From Cannabis sativa (taxonomy: Eukaryota; Streptophyta; Magnoliopsida; Rosales; Cannabaceae), in NCBI RefSeq assembly GCF_029168945.1, contig NC_083605.1, forward strand, positions 33,369,280 to 33,433,279: 64,000 bases of DNA. The letters are read 5' to 3'. The first letter of the stretch is position 1. Each line of letters opens with the position of its first letter. This document shows, in pieces, positions 1 through 10,717 of this stretch. A program made the position numbers and the translations under genes. The notes beneath the pieces are model-generated. The model was not told the origin of the DNA. It worked only from the letters and a program-made list of their open reading frames with translations, and did no database searches.

Positions 1-302
1 TGTAGTGTGTCCCATGCTTCTTTTGCTGTTGCTGCGCCCATAATTCGTGGAAAAAGATTGTCTGCCATAGCTTGTTGCAAGTAGTATAATGCATGAGAAT
101 CTTTTTGTTGATTATCCTCTAGTGCCTTCTTTTGATCTTCCGAAAGAGATGTAATATCTTCCAGAATATTGATTCCTTCTTCAATAATTTTCCATAGATT
201 TTGTGGTCGAAAATAGGTCCTCATTTTGATGGACCAAAAATCATAGTTTTCTTCATGGAAAATTGGAAGAGGTAGAGAAGAGGGATTGGACTATGGACTC
301 AT
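1..302 (-). pseudogene. Copia retrotransposon gag, N-terminal part (runs off the window)
   Basis: Reading the minus strand from the ATG at 302-300 gives about 100 residues before the window edge. They include the motifs FHEENYDFWSIKMRTYF, NLWKIIEEG and ALYYLQQAM, then AKEAWDTLQ at the edge. This is the DUF4219/UBN2-type gag of plant Ty1/copia elements, which packages element RNA into cytoplasmic particles. Codon 4 is TAG (291-293), so this copy is broken unless translation starts downstream. It lies next to the primer site and LTR at 348-860, the expected order for a minus-strand element whose pol and 3' LTR are left of the window. The family assignment is secure; the true start is less certain. 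Confidence 0.8.
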
Positions 303-347
303 GTTGATGAGTGGAAAAAATTACACCCAGTGATATGATCGAATGGA

Positions 348-358
348 GCTCTGATACA
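348..358 (-). other. Primer binding site (initiator tRNA-Met type)
   Basis: On the minus strand this reads TGTATCAGAGC, one mismatch from the tRNA-iMet complement TGGTATCAGAGC used by plant copia elements. It sits two bases inside the LTR edge at 361. Confidence 0.7.
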
Positions 359-360
359 AC

Positions 361-860
361 TGATCATTTGAGAATAAATTTGTATTGGTTTAGATTTGAA
401 TAGGTGGATATGAGGAATAAGTGTTTAATAGTTGTTATGGTAATTGAAGTAGTGATGTTGATGAGTAGTTCTTGATTTAGTATATGAGAATAGTTTGGGC
501 TTAGAAGAGAGGGTTGTATGAGAATGTAGTAAGCTTTATTGATCATTTGGATGTTAGTTGTTGGGTGTGTTGGTTACAATTCGGAACCCTTGAAGGGGTA
601 TTTGTAGTTGCTCACCCCTTACACTTTATGGTTAGAATTATTTCTTCTAGATCCTTATTTTACTAGAAGGAATTATGTCCAAACAAATCTAAATATTTCT
701 AGAGTTCAACATAACTAGTATATTGTATACTTAATCTAATCTAAAATTATCTTAAGTTCTTAGATAATTTTTCTATAAGTGTATAGAAAGTTTTAAACTA
801 AATTGTGTAGAAATGTATACCAAATTCTAATACTAAACAAATAAAATTCTATTCTTGACA
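361..860 (-). repeat. 5' LTR of the minus-strand copia element
   Basis: This 500-bp segment reads on the minus strand from TGTCAAGAATAG (860) to AAATGATCA (361), with the canonical TG...CA ends, and abuts the primer site. A TATA-like TACAAATACC lies near 591-600 on the minus strand and would be the promoter. No second LTR is in the window. The boundaries rest on terminal dinucleotides and the primer site. Confidence 0.72.
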
Positions 861-894
861 TTTCTAATTATTATCTTTACAAGTAAATTAATTC

Positions 895-1315
895 TTGTTA
901 GTTTTAGAAACCAAAGCCCTTTATTCCGAGCACTCCAAACATTATTTTAACTAATGAGGCAATACTCGAGAGGCAGAATAGAGCCTCTTGAGTTTATTGA
1001 TTTTTTCTCTGAAAATTCACCAAATAGCTACTGAAGTGAACTTGTAGCAATATTCCAATTAAGCCACTTTTTGACTTCCTGTAGACACCTTTTACTTACA
1101 TCACAATCAAAAACCAAATATGCAATAGTTTTGCACAATAAGCAAATATCATCATGAACAATATTGTCTTTAAACAATTTGTCTCTAGTTTTTAACGTAT
1201 TTTGAAGAACTAGCCATGCACATAATAAAACTATGTTTAGGGAGATTGAATCTACCAAAAACTTTCTTACTCCAATGAAGTCGATTTAGTTCGGGCGAGA
1301 TGATGTTATAGCCAT
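895..1315 (-). pseudogene. LINE reverse transcriptase, zf-RVT C-terminal fragment
   Basis: The frame 1258-1028 has LKTRDKLFKDNIVHDDICLL, then LVFDCDVSKRC. This is the zinc-binding zf-RVT domain found after the reverse transcriptase in plant non-LTR retrotransposons. Just upstream, in another frame, is FNLPKHSFIM, the usual lead-in, so at least one frameshift is present. Downstream (about 895-950) a further frame gives a stretch like the usual IWRARN tail. The CACTA end at 1316 truncates the fragment upstream, which suggests that the CACTA inserted into or beside an older LINE copy. The gene is dead. Confidence 0.65.
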
Positions 1316-2052
1316 CACTACCACAAAATGTACTTTTTGTATTTGTTTTAAACTGGCACTTATACCTATAGTGTCAGTATATAGAACCAACACCTATTCC
1401 ACCGCGACAAAAAGTCTGAGTTTAGGTGTCTGTTATAAACCGAGACTAATGAGTTTTGGTGTTGTTTTAAAGTGTGCATATATATTTTTCCTTTTAGTGT
1501 TGATTTATAATTAACTGAGACTAAAGGTTTTTTTTTAGAAGTTTTTAGTAATGCAATTTAATATTATTTAGTTCATTTTATAAATTATTTAGCATCATCC
1601 TAGTTAGTAATTATTTTCAAAATTACCAAATTTTAGAACCCATCAAACTCTTAAAAGTCCCATTAATTTTTATAAAATTTTTGGCATTATAACGACTGCA
1701 AAGTGGATGTTTCCTATTTCAAAACCTATTAAAACATATAAAAAATATCCCAAAATTCCAGGACAATTTTCACAATCATTGGTCGATCGATGCCATGCCG
1801 AAGCTCTAGAGACTGACAAAGGCATAATGGTTTTTGGGGAACTTAAGATATTGGTTTTAAAGCTCATGGCAAGTGGAGAAAGGATATGGAAGTTATTTTT
1901 ATTGAAGGGGTTCAGAGTTGCTCAGACCTAAGCCAAGATATCTTAGCTCTGAAGAGTTATTCCATCACGATGAAGGGGGAGAAAGCTCGAGGATCGCAGG
2001 CCTTAGGGGTTTCAGGGCTTGTGGAGGTTAGCCATGGCCTCCGTTTAGGCTT

Positions 2053-3830
2053 TAAACACATATAAAGTTTAAGAAATCTTACATTGGGTGCAGCGGAATA
2101 TAATGTCTCCTTCCGCTCAGATCTCTAACCCTTGTATCCTGTCTGTCGCAAAGTATCACCAAGATCTGAGCCCGAATGTCCTTCTCTTGATTCTGGATTC
2201 TTCACAATCTTCCACACTATGATTGAGATACCACTTGATGTTTGTGGGCACTCACTCTATCACTCAAGGGCTTCGGTTTAGAAGAGAGGAAGAGAGAGAG
2301 GAGGTGGCGGCTAGGGTATAGGAAGAAGGCTTTGAGTTTTTCTCAGAAGGAATGAGAGGCATCATCTTTTTCCTAAAGCCATCACTACCTGTTTATAGTA
2401 AACCACCTAGGGTTAGGTTAGATTTATTTGGCATTAAAATAATAAAAAAAATAAATGGTAAATTGCACTATAACTGGCCGGCCATGTATGGATAATGGGC
2501 TTCCCTTTGCAATTTTGCCATTTTGTTATTTTTCCATCTCATTTTCTTAAAAACGCCAATTTTCCAATTTAACCACTTAAATGCCAATTCTAATTATTTA
2601 ATAACTAAAAATTAATTATTAAATAATATTGTCATTTAGTATATTTATTAGTTAGACTAATCAAAGTGTCTTAATCAACAAATAAACACTAGAAACTCTT
2701 TCTTCACAATTTAGCCCTTGCTTAGTGAAAATTCATAAACTAGACATAGTCTAATTTTAGGATTATAATTAATTAATTAAAATCAATTATTTGAGTCTTA
2801 CAAGAAGTATGGTCTCAACTAGTATGGGGACCATGGGCCTATACAATTGAGCTTCCAATAAGCTGAACTAGAATTTATCGAGTAAATTCCCTAACTTATT
2901 AATTCCTTATTGCATCCACTTATAGAACTTGGAATTGCACTCTCAGTCATATAGAGCGCTCTATATATTCTACCATATAGATACACTATCAACATTTAAC
3001 CATCGTTATAATCTCAATAATTAAAGATCCTTTATAGATGATTTACACCAAGTAGAAATAAATTTACCGTTTCACTCCTCAATGTATTTTATCCTTAAAC
3101 CACTTAGCTTCCTGTAAATGATATTTCAGTGAACTAAAATATAATCACTGAAACACGAGCTCTTCCATTTACCTATATTAAGCCAAGCTCGAAGGAAATC
3201 ATCGTTTCACTTCTAAATACTTATAGAAGCTATAGATTCCATATCTATGTTTAGCGCTCCCACTCAATCATACTACCATGTTCCCAAAATGTACGTATCA
3301 CCGTGACCAGAAAGTAGGTTTAACTAACAAATCAAAGAACATGAATAGCACGCCTGAGATTGAACCTGAGCATGTCAGGATTAAGATCTTTTGATCTAAG
3401 ATCAACTAGTGATATTGACTTAGAAAGATACAACGGTAGGATTATAATATCTTTACCAAGATCAATATCGGTCCAGTCCAATGTATACTCCATACATTCG
3501 AAACTAGTATACTTTGTTAATGTTCTGGAAAGAACATAACACTTATTCAAAGTGTAAGTACACTTCATCGCTGATTATCACATCAGTGTAAATCCAGTGC
3601 ACTGATGAATCAGGGACTTTGTCTTTTGAAGCATATAATCACAATCACATTGCACTGTGTTGACATCACTGTAATTGTAAATGATTATATGTTTTGGACT
3701 TAATAAATTTTGTATACATTAAAGGACAAACATGAAAACTACATGTAAACATAAATGACTTCTAATATTTTATTAATAACAAATCAGATTAGATTGAAAT
3801 GGGTTTTATTTAGGGCATAAAATCCCAACA
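2053..3830 (-). repeat. Partial LTR of the 1.9-kb copia family inside the CACTA
   Basis: This segment matches the LTRs at 7982-9870 (reverse), 27933-29828, 36239-40428 and 40949-42847. It runs from ACACATATAAAGTTTAAG near 2053 to GGGCATAAAATCCCAACA at 3830. The outermost roughly 110 bp of the left side are missing and there is no matching target duplication. It is one of the most diverged copies, so probably an old solo LTR or a truncated element. Open frames in it (for example 3332-3568) are not conserved in the other copies. Confidence 0.75.
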
Positions 3831-3982
3831 AAGAGAACAAAATTTTTCACTAATTACGACAAGGAAATTGCCGAAAAGATAATAAGTATATATTAATCAT
3901 TAATTGAGTACTACTAATGACTTAGTATATATAATTCATATACTAATTGCTTGAAAATGTGCATTAGACTCAATTAGAGGAG

Positions 3983-6178
3983 CAACTTACTCAGGGACAA
4001 ATTCAGGTCCATGGCCAAAATAATATCCTGACGCAGGCGCTTGGGACACCAGAGCATGTTGGACGTGTCAAGGCTGTTGGGTATGCTAGTACATGAAATG
4101 TTGTTTCCTTAGTTCTACAAAAAAATCATAGCGAACTTTATTTCATGATTTGTAGGTTCCTGACCAAGGTATCTAAACTGTTCGACAGGAAGAAAAGGGA
4201 AGTTTCTGATGTTGTGGCTCGGCAACAGAAGGAGATTGATAAATTAAAAGCAAAAATCCAATCCCTTAAATAGAAGAAAAACACTGCCCAACAAGAGGAA
4301 GAAGGAGAGGTGGTTGATCAGGCGTATGTTCCACAACAATACGCTAGTGAGTATGAGGGTCGACCACAAATCTATGTTGAGGAGTTTATTTCCCTCAATG
4401 AGCCACCTCTCCTGTATAATTTCGATGACCAGAGGGCCCTTGATCAACAAGTATATCTCTGCTCTGACAATATCGACAACATTGTGCCCCGAGCGTATCT
4501 GTACGAGCATCAGGGTCCAATCACTGTTCACTACAAGGACTACGATGATTCACATGCCCGGGTTCTGATTTCAAAAATGCTGGAAAAGGATGCTAAAATC
4601 CCAATCTCAATTAAAGGGTGCATATATATTAGGGAAGTAGCAAACATGTTCCTTCCTTGGCCTAAATATCTAATTGCAACACCCGAGGTAACTTTTGTTA
4701 TAAATTAATTATTAATGATTAGTGGAGTTTGAATATCTTCAATATTTAACCATAGTGAAGTAGGTTCTGCGAATATATGTGCTGCGGTGGGATGGATGAA
4801 TAAATAACTGTTAAATATGTGTTATTTGTCATTATACAGGCATGTTTAAAATTTTAGGGGGCATTCAATTACAGGCGTTATGCTGCCGAAAGGTAGAATT
4901 TGGATCAAATTTATATTTTATGGTGTGTTTTGTATAGGGTCCACTCGCTCGACCGCCTTCAAGATGTGATGCGTCGAAGGGGAAAGCTCCCATGCTTTCT
5001 CCACAAGGTGGTCATGATGAAGAAGATGAATTATTCTGGTGAAAGGTCATGGATTTGATCCCTAAATTGCTGAAATGGATGGTTGTTGAATTTCTGAACC
5101 TCAAAGGTAAACGTGATATAATAGCAATTCATGTGCCTAAGGGGGGATTCATAACACCGCGTACCTAGATCATGTAATCTGGAGAGGATTTGCAGCAGGT
5201 TGCATTGTGTGACTTCATCGGCAACCAGGGAATGTTGTTTGGAATGATGTATACTCTTCATTAATCTAATTAACCTTATATATCAAATTTTAGTAAAGTT
5301 ATTATAAGACACTAATACTTAACAATTTAATATAGGCACATCTAGGAGAGCATAAACAATTTGAGAAAAGTTTTCAAGTTTTACGACCCAGAGCTTCTCA
5401 GAGTGAATGGTATCAACGATGAAGAGAAGAGTGAGTCTTTTGACAATGCGACAAGACGATTTGCTGCTTGGTTATCATCGATGAATAAAAACCATCAAAT
5501 GTTCTTTATTCCTTCGAATATCGGGTAAACACTATTTAATTTTTTAGTGCTAATTGTTCATTTCTATATTATAAGTTAAAATTATTTTTATACTATTTTA
5601 CTTATACTCCAATATAATTTTCTAGTCCGCATTAGATGCTAGAGGTCGTTGTGCCAAGGAAAATTATCCATTTAGACCCTATACGTGACCACCAAGTTCC
5701 CGAACAAATTACTCAAATGTTGGGAAGGTAATAATTTAGTGACTATTTATGTAACAAATTGTTTAATTAACTAATGAATTGAAATGCTAATATAATTTTT
5801 CAAAGAGAGCATACAAATATATAGGGGCATCAAATGCGTATCTTGGCCTGTAGCCAAGAATTTCACTTGCAAATTGTCCAAGACAACCTAAAAACTAAGA
5901 ATGTAGTTTTTATGTTTTTAAATACATGACTCCCATTGTCTCACGTGCAAACCCCAATCGTTACATACAAGATCAAAAAGCTGTAAGCTTTAATTATTGA
6001 TTATAGTATTTATTATAATAACAAATAATAGTAATATATATAAACTAATATAAATTTTTATTTTTTTCTTACAGTTTGGAGATAAGCAGTAATATAATCT
6101 AAAAATTGATTTGTTACCATTACAACGACAATGGATAGAACGGTTCATAGCGGTGATTCACGAAGGCTTGGACGATTG
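3983..6178 (+). pseudogene. CACTA second ORF with C-terminal Ulp1-like cysteine protease, in pieces
   Basis: Exon-like blocks run in order. About 3990-4090: NNILTQALGTPEHVGRVKAV, the conserved block of CACTA ORFs. 4157-4708: a coiled-coil stretch (QQKEIDKLKAKIQSLK), a TAG stop near 4270, then about 130 residues ending FLPWPKYLI, similar to the DUF8039-type domain. 5350-5527: ATRRFAAWLSSMNK and FFIPSNIG, the Ulp1 approach. 5630-5730: catalytic His in PH then a stop where Trp is expected, MLEVVVPRK and the LDP aspartate block. 5875-5985: CPRQPKN, a stop, ECSFYVFKYM with the catalytic Cys. 6080-6178: the tail. The His-Asp-Cys triad is still legible, but several stops kill the gene. In intact elements this C48-family protein accompanies the transposase; its role in transposition is not well defined. 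Confidence 0.66.
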
Positions 6179-6496
6179 ATGTTGAAAGGCCTGAGAATTT
6201 TTCTTCCCTAGCTTATTTTTTTAGGTTAACTAGTGGGTAGATTTATTAACTTGTTAATACTTGGACTAATTGTTTAATATTTGTGTATAATTTAATTGTA
6301 ATTTATTTAATTACTTCTATGAAATGAAATTAGGTATTTTGGCCAATCATAAAATTAATTTAAATTATATTTAATATACCTTTTAAAAAAAATAAATATC
6401 TAATTTAAATTTAAATTAAATAATATAATATATGAATTAATAAATATATAGTTTAAATTAATTAAATTAAATTAAATAAACTGAAAAAAAAAAATA

Positions 6497-6741
6497 ATCC
6501 TTAGGTCTTTTCCGTCAGTTCCTAGGGTTGTATATGGGGTCGGTTATTAGCTAGGAACCGACGCCATATACACCTCTATGGCGTCGGTTCCTAGCAAATA
6601 ACTGATGTCATATGTACCCCTATGGTGTCTGTTATTTTAGACCTTAAAGCGTTACTTGGATCAGCATCGGTAGCGAATTTTACCAAAACCGACGCTGAAA
6701 GGCCTTAAAAACTACCTCTAAAAGGTATTTTTGTAGTAGTA
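6497..6741. repeat. CACTA 3' subterminal repeat array
   Basis: Short direct and inverted copies of words such as GGAACCGACGCCATAT and ATGGCGTCGGTTCC are packed into 250 bp, then the terminal inverted repeat. Such arrays bind the transposase in En/Spm elements. A diverged counterpart with the word GAGACTAA lies at 1430-1520 near the other end. Confidence 0.6.
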
Positions 6742-7004
6742 TTTCTAAAATTTCTTTTGAAATATGTGGAGAATTGTTGTAAATTATATAACTGATTATA
6801 TATTATATATTGAGGAAATTACACTTACTATGAGATTTTAAAAGTTCTTATGATAAATATGGCACATTTAAGTTTGACCAATTTATATGGTATTTTTTTG
6901 TTTTTAGATCTTTTTATGGTATTTTGTGTGCCATATATATGTAATTAGATTTTCAAATCCCATATTTAATGTTTTTATTTGTTTAAGAAGTTTAATTTGT
7001 CATT

Positions 7005-7981
7005 GATGCCGGAAAAGTCACCGGAGTTTACTGCAGGTGCCGGAAAAGTCACCGGAGTAGCGGTCGTTGCCGGAAGTCATCAGAGTTACTGCCGGTGCCG
7101 GAAAATTTGTCGGAATTGGCATTGTCGCCGGAAAAATCACTGAAAAAATCACCAAGAAATTACTTTCTTGGTGATTTTTCAGTTGACAATGCCAATTCTG
7201 ACAACTTTTCTGAAGCTAGCAACTACTTCGGAGACTTTTCCGGCACCGACAACAAACTTCGGAAAAGTCATCAGAATTGGCATAGTCACCGGAAAAATTA
7301 CCAAGAAACTGAAGAAACCAGTTTCTTTGTGATTTTTCCGGTATTTTTTTTTGACGATAATGGTAATTCTGACGACTTTTCTGGCGTTGGTAGCAACTCT
7401 GATGACTAATACACCGGCAACTACTCTGGTGACTTTTTCAATACCGACAGTAAACTCTGGAAAATTTGTTGGAATTGGCATTTTCCCCGGAAAACTAACC
7501 GAAAAAATCACAAAGAAACTGGTGTCTTTTCTTCATCAAGAAACCAATTTCTTAATGAAGAAACCAGTTTCTTAGTAATTATTTTTGTATTTTTTTTTTC
7601 TCTATTTGGTTGATTGATGAAACTGGTTTCAATTATTTTCAGCGTATATCATTTTTGTTTTTTTTTTTCATAATATTTATTATTGTTGTGTAACAAAACT
7701 AGTTCCTTGATGAAGAAACCGGTTTCTTGATGAAAAAACCACTTTCTTGGTGATTTTTCTAGTGATTTTGCTGGCGACAATGCCAATTCTGACGACTTTT
7801 TTGACGCCGGCAATAACTACGGTGATTTTTTCGACACCGACATCAAACTCCAGAATAGTCGTTGGAATTGGCAATGTCATCAATAAAATTACCGAAAAAA
7901 TCACGAAGAAACTAAGAAACCGGTTTCTTCATCAAGAAACCAGTTTCTTAGTGATTTTCCAGCGACAATGCTAATTCTAAC
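7005..7981. repeat. Array of alternating inverted repeats (GCCGGAAAAGTCACCGGA words)
   Basis: Words CCGGAAAAGTC and GGAATTGGCATTGTCGCCGG are followed by their own reverse complements, giving successive hairpin-forming units centred near 7163, 7322, 7545, 7720 and 7930. Several centres carry the palindrome-like GAAACCAGTTTCTT or GAAACCGGTTTCTT. The array continues at 9876-9999 after the solo LTR. Reading frames across it (for example 7095-7409) are by-products of the repeats. Confidence 0.72.
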
Positions 7982-9870
7982 TGTTGGGTTTTATGCCCTA
8001 AATAGAACTCATTTCAATATAATCAGATTTACTTATTAATATAGATCAGAAATAACATTTAATGTTGCATGGTTCACATGATTTATTCATGATTATATGT
8101 ACATAATGTATAAATTCATCTGAAACCCTTTTCACATACTTGATCCTGTTTATTGTGTCGTCAACACATTGGAACGTAAACATGACTATGTGAATAAAGT
8201 TTCCTAGATTTATCAGACACAGGGTTTTACTGATATGATAATCTACAACAGAGTTTACTTGCATTTGGAGAATTGCTATGTTCTTTCCAGAGCATTGGTT
8301 AAAGTAAAGCTCAGGTTGGATGCATGGAGTATGCATCGGAAGGGACCGATATTGAACTTTGACTTAGATTTATTAAACTTACCGTAATATCTATTCAAGT
8401 CAATATCGCCTAGTTGATCCTAGATCAAATGATCTTAGTTCTGTTATGATTAGGCTCAATCTCAGGAGGCTATTCATGTTCTTTAATTTGTTAGTTAAGG
8501 TTACTTTTAGGTCAGGGTGATACGTACATTTTAGGAACACGGTAGTGTAATTGAGTGGGAGTGCTAACATAAACATGGAATCTATAGCTTCTATCTGGCG
8601 AATAGTAAGCAAAGGATGATCTCCTTCGAGCTTGACCAAACGAAAATAAATGGTGGAGATCTCATTTCACATAAGCTGAAATATCATTCATACGGGGTTA
8701 AGTGTTTTAAGGATTAAATACATTGTAGGGTGTAACGGTAATCTAATCCCTTTACAGTGTAGATCATTCATATAGAGGATCATTGATCAAATTAGGATTA
8801 TAACAATGGATAACTAATGATGTGTCTATATGGTGGAACATATAGAGCATTCTATATACTGAGAGTCCAATTCTAAGTTCTATGCGTGGATTCAACGAAG
8901 AATTAATAAGTCACTGAATTTAGGTTATAAATTCTTGATCTGCTTATTGGAAGCTCGGTTATATAGACCCATGGTCCCCGCACTAGTTGAGATAATATTG
9001 CTTGTAAGACTCATATAATTGGTTTTGATTAATCAATTATAATTCTCAAATTAGACAATGTCTATTTGTGAATTTTTCACTAAGTAAGGGCAAAATTGTA
9101 AAGAAAGAGTTTTAGGGGCATATTTGTTAATTATGATACTTTGTATGGTTCAATTAATAAATATGATAAATGACAATATTATTTAATAATTATTTATAGT
9201 TATTAAATAGTTAGAATTGGCATTTAAATGGTTGAATTAGAAAATTGACATTTTTGAGAAAATCAGATGCAAAAAAGATTAAACTTCAAAATTGCAAAAA
9301 GTGAGGCCCAAATCCACACAATAGGGCTGGCCACTTTTGTAGGGTTTTCCCTCTGATATTTTCATTATTTTAATGCCAAATAATTCAAACCTAACCGTAG
9401 TGGAATGCTATAAATAGATAGTGAAGGCTTCAGGAAAATTACGCTTTTCTTCTGACTTTTCATTCAGAAAAAACTGAGCCTCTCTCTCTCCCTATCTTTG
9501 GCCGACCCCACTCTCTCTCTCCTTTTCCTTGAATTTCGAAATTCTTAGTGTTAGAGTAGTGCCCACACACAGCAAGTGATACCTCAATCATAGTGAGGAA
9601 GATCGTGAAGAAAGACTTTCAGCAAGAAGGAGTTTCAGCACTAAAGAATCAGAGAAAGATCCAGGTTCAGATATTGATAATGCTCTGCTACAGAAAGGAA
9701 TCAAGGGCTAGATATCTGAACGGAAGGAGTCATATTATTCCGCTGCACCCAATGTAAGGTTTACTAAACATTATATGTGTTTATTTCATCGTTTTAGAAA
9801 GTTCATATTTAGGGCTTTAATCAACATACTTGTGAGTAGATCTAAGATCCTGGTAAAATAATTTCCAATA
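7982..9870 (+). mobile_element. Solo LTR, 1889 bp, copia family (complete)
   Basis: The LTR runs from TGTTGGGTTTTATGCCC to TAAAATAATTTCCAATA and is flanked by the 5-bp target duplication CTAAC (7977-7981 and 9871-9875). Removing it restores a repeat of the surrounding inverted-repeat array (AATTCTAACGACTTTTT, compare AATTCTGACGACTTTTT at 7789). It lies in the opposite orientation to the copies at 27933 and 40949. It probably formed by recombination between the two LTRs of a full element. Confidence 0.9.
9409..9417 (+). promoter_or_regulatory. TATA box of the solo LTR
   Basis: TATAAATAG lies about 450 bp before the 3' end of the LTR. It is conserved, allowing for orientation, in the sister LTRs (for example near 28393-28401 on the minus strand), and is the expected retrotransposon promoter position. 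Confidence 0.6.
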
Positions 9871-9875
9871 CTAAC

Positions 9876-9999
9876 GACTTTTTCGGCGCCGGCAGCAACT
9901 CCGGCGACTTTTTCGGCACCAGCAGCTACTCCGACGACTTTTTCGATGCCGATAGCAAACTCTTATGACTTTTCCAGCACGAGTGACAACTCCGCGCGA
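9876..9999. repeat. Continuation of the inverted-repeat array after the solo LTR
   Basis: It contains further units of GACTTTTTCGGCGCCGGCAG and ACTCCGGCGACTTTTTCGG type, the reverse complement of the words at 7005-7100. It ends in ordinary AT-rich sequence near 10000. Confidence 0.65.
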
Positions 10000-10472
10000 T
10001 CACTATAGTTTTATTTGTTTTATTTTTTTAAAAAAAAATAAATACGAAGGAAATTATAATATTTTTTATGGTAATTTAATTAAGTTTTTATTTTTTATGA
10101 ATCTTAATTTCAGATTTTTTTTTTAGGAATTTTTATTATATAAATACTTACACACGGTTACCTCAACATTTTTACATTTTCCCTTTATTTTATTACATAT
10201 ATACCACATGCACACTCCCCCATGCATATGACACGTGCATCTCCTCCATCCCTCTTCAATCAACCATCAATCACTTCCCTCTCTTTTTTTCATTTTTTCC
10301 TTTGATTTTTCATTTCATTTCAGTTTTCTTTTTTTAAATATCTTGTAACTTCCATTGATGACTTATATCAATCATACCTTACATCATTTCCCTCTCTTTT
10401 TTTTTTATTATTATTATTTTCAATTTCTTTTCAGTTTTTTTTTTTTTAAAAATAAAACCTCCATAGCTGAAC

Positions 10473-10717
10473 TCTTCTCCTTCCCCTGTGCCAAAGAAAA
10501 GTTCTAAATTGGGATTGAAATCTGTAGCTAATAGGAATAAGAGCAAACGTCCTGTTGTTCAAGACAATGACTTCGATTTTGTTCCTCAATTGTCGAAACG
10601 TGAGTGAGCTCCTCTTATAAAGAAATCAAAGGTTGCTACCCATGAAAAAATTTCTCATGCTCCTGCTCAAAAAAATGATTAGGATGGTGCTCCTCTTCGA
10701 TCGCAGATTTGTTTTCG
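10473..10717 (+). pseudogene. Exon-like remnant with basic, low-complexity N-terminus; unknown gene
   Basis: One frame reads SPSPVPKKSSKLGLKSVANR, then KSKRPVVQDNDFDFVPQLSK, one stop, then KKSKVATHEKISHAPAQKND and a second stop. The inverted copy at 22560-22345 (minus strand) keeps the same frame with mostly conservative changes (KRPVVQDDDSDFAP). Its first stop is at a different position, and it ends at CAG followed by GT, a plausible splice donor. This pattern suggests an ancestral protein-coding exon that decayed independently in the two copies. It could be a Mutator-like element gene or captured host sequence; I do not recognise the family. Confidence 0.4.

Larger units (their letters stand above)
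1316..6741 (+). mobile_element. CACTA (En/Spm-like) DNA transposon, degenerate
   Basis: The left end begins CACTACCACAAAATGTACTT. The right end, read on the minus strand from 6741, begins ACTACTACAAAAATACC with the first C mutated. Both ends are followed by subterminal repeats around the words ACCGAC and GCGTCGGTT, typical of CACTA elements. The interior carries a Ulp1-protease ORF, a usual second CACTA gene, in pieces. No TnpD-type transposase was recognised, so this copy is non-autonomous. The 3-bp flanks (CAT left; TTT or ATT right) do not match, so either an end has decayed or a flank has mutated. Confidence 0.68.

Noticed and set aside
4314..4568. Second plus-strand frame overlapping the CACTA ORF
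   Set aside because: Out of phase with the recognisable coiled-coil and FLPWPKYLI frame; a shadow.
7095..7409. 104-residue frame with repeated GDFS motifs
   Set aside because: Arises from the inverted-repeat array; equally long frames occur on the opposite strand, and there is no start context or domain.
8046..8336. Frame MHTPCIQPELYF... also open at 29473-29727, 40073-40327 and 42492-42746
   Set aside because: It lies antisense to the retrotransposon within the LTR and is repeated only because the LTR is repeated. It has no domain and no conservation beyond what the DNA similarity gives.
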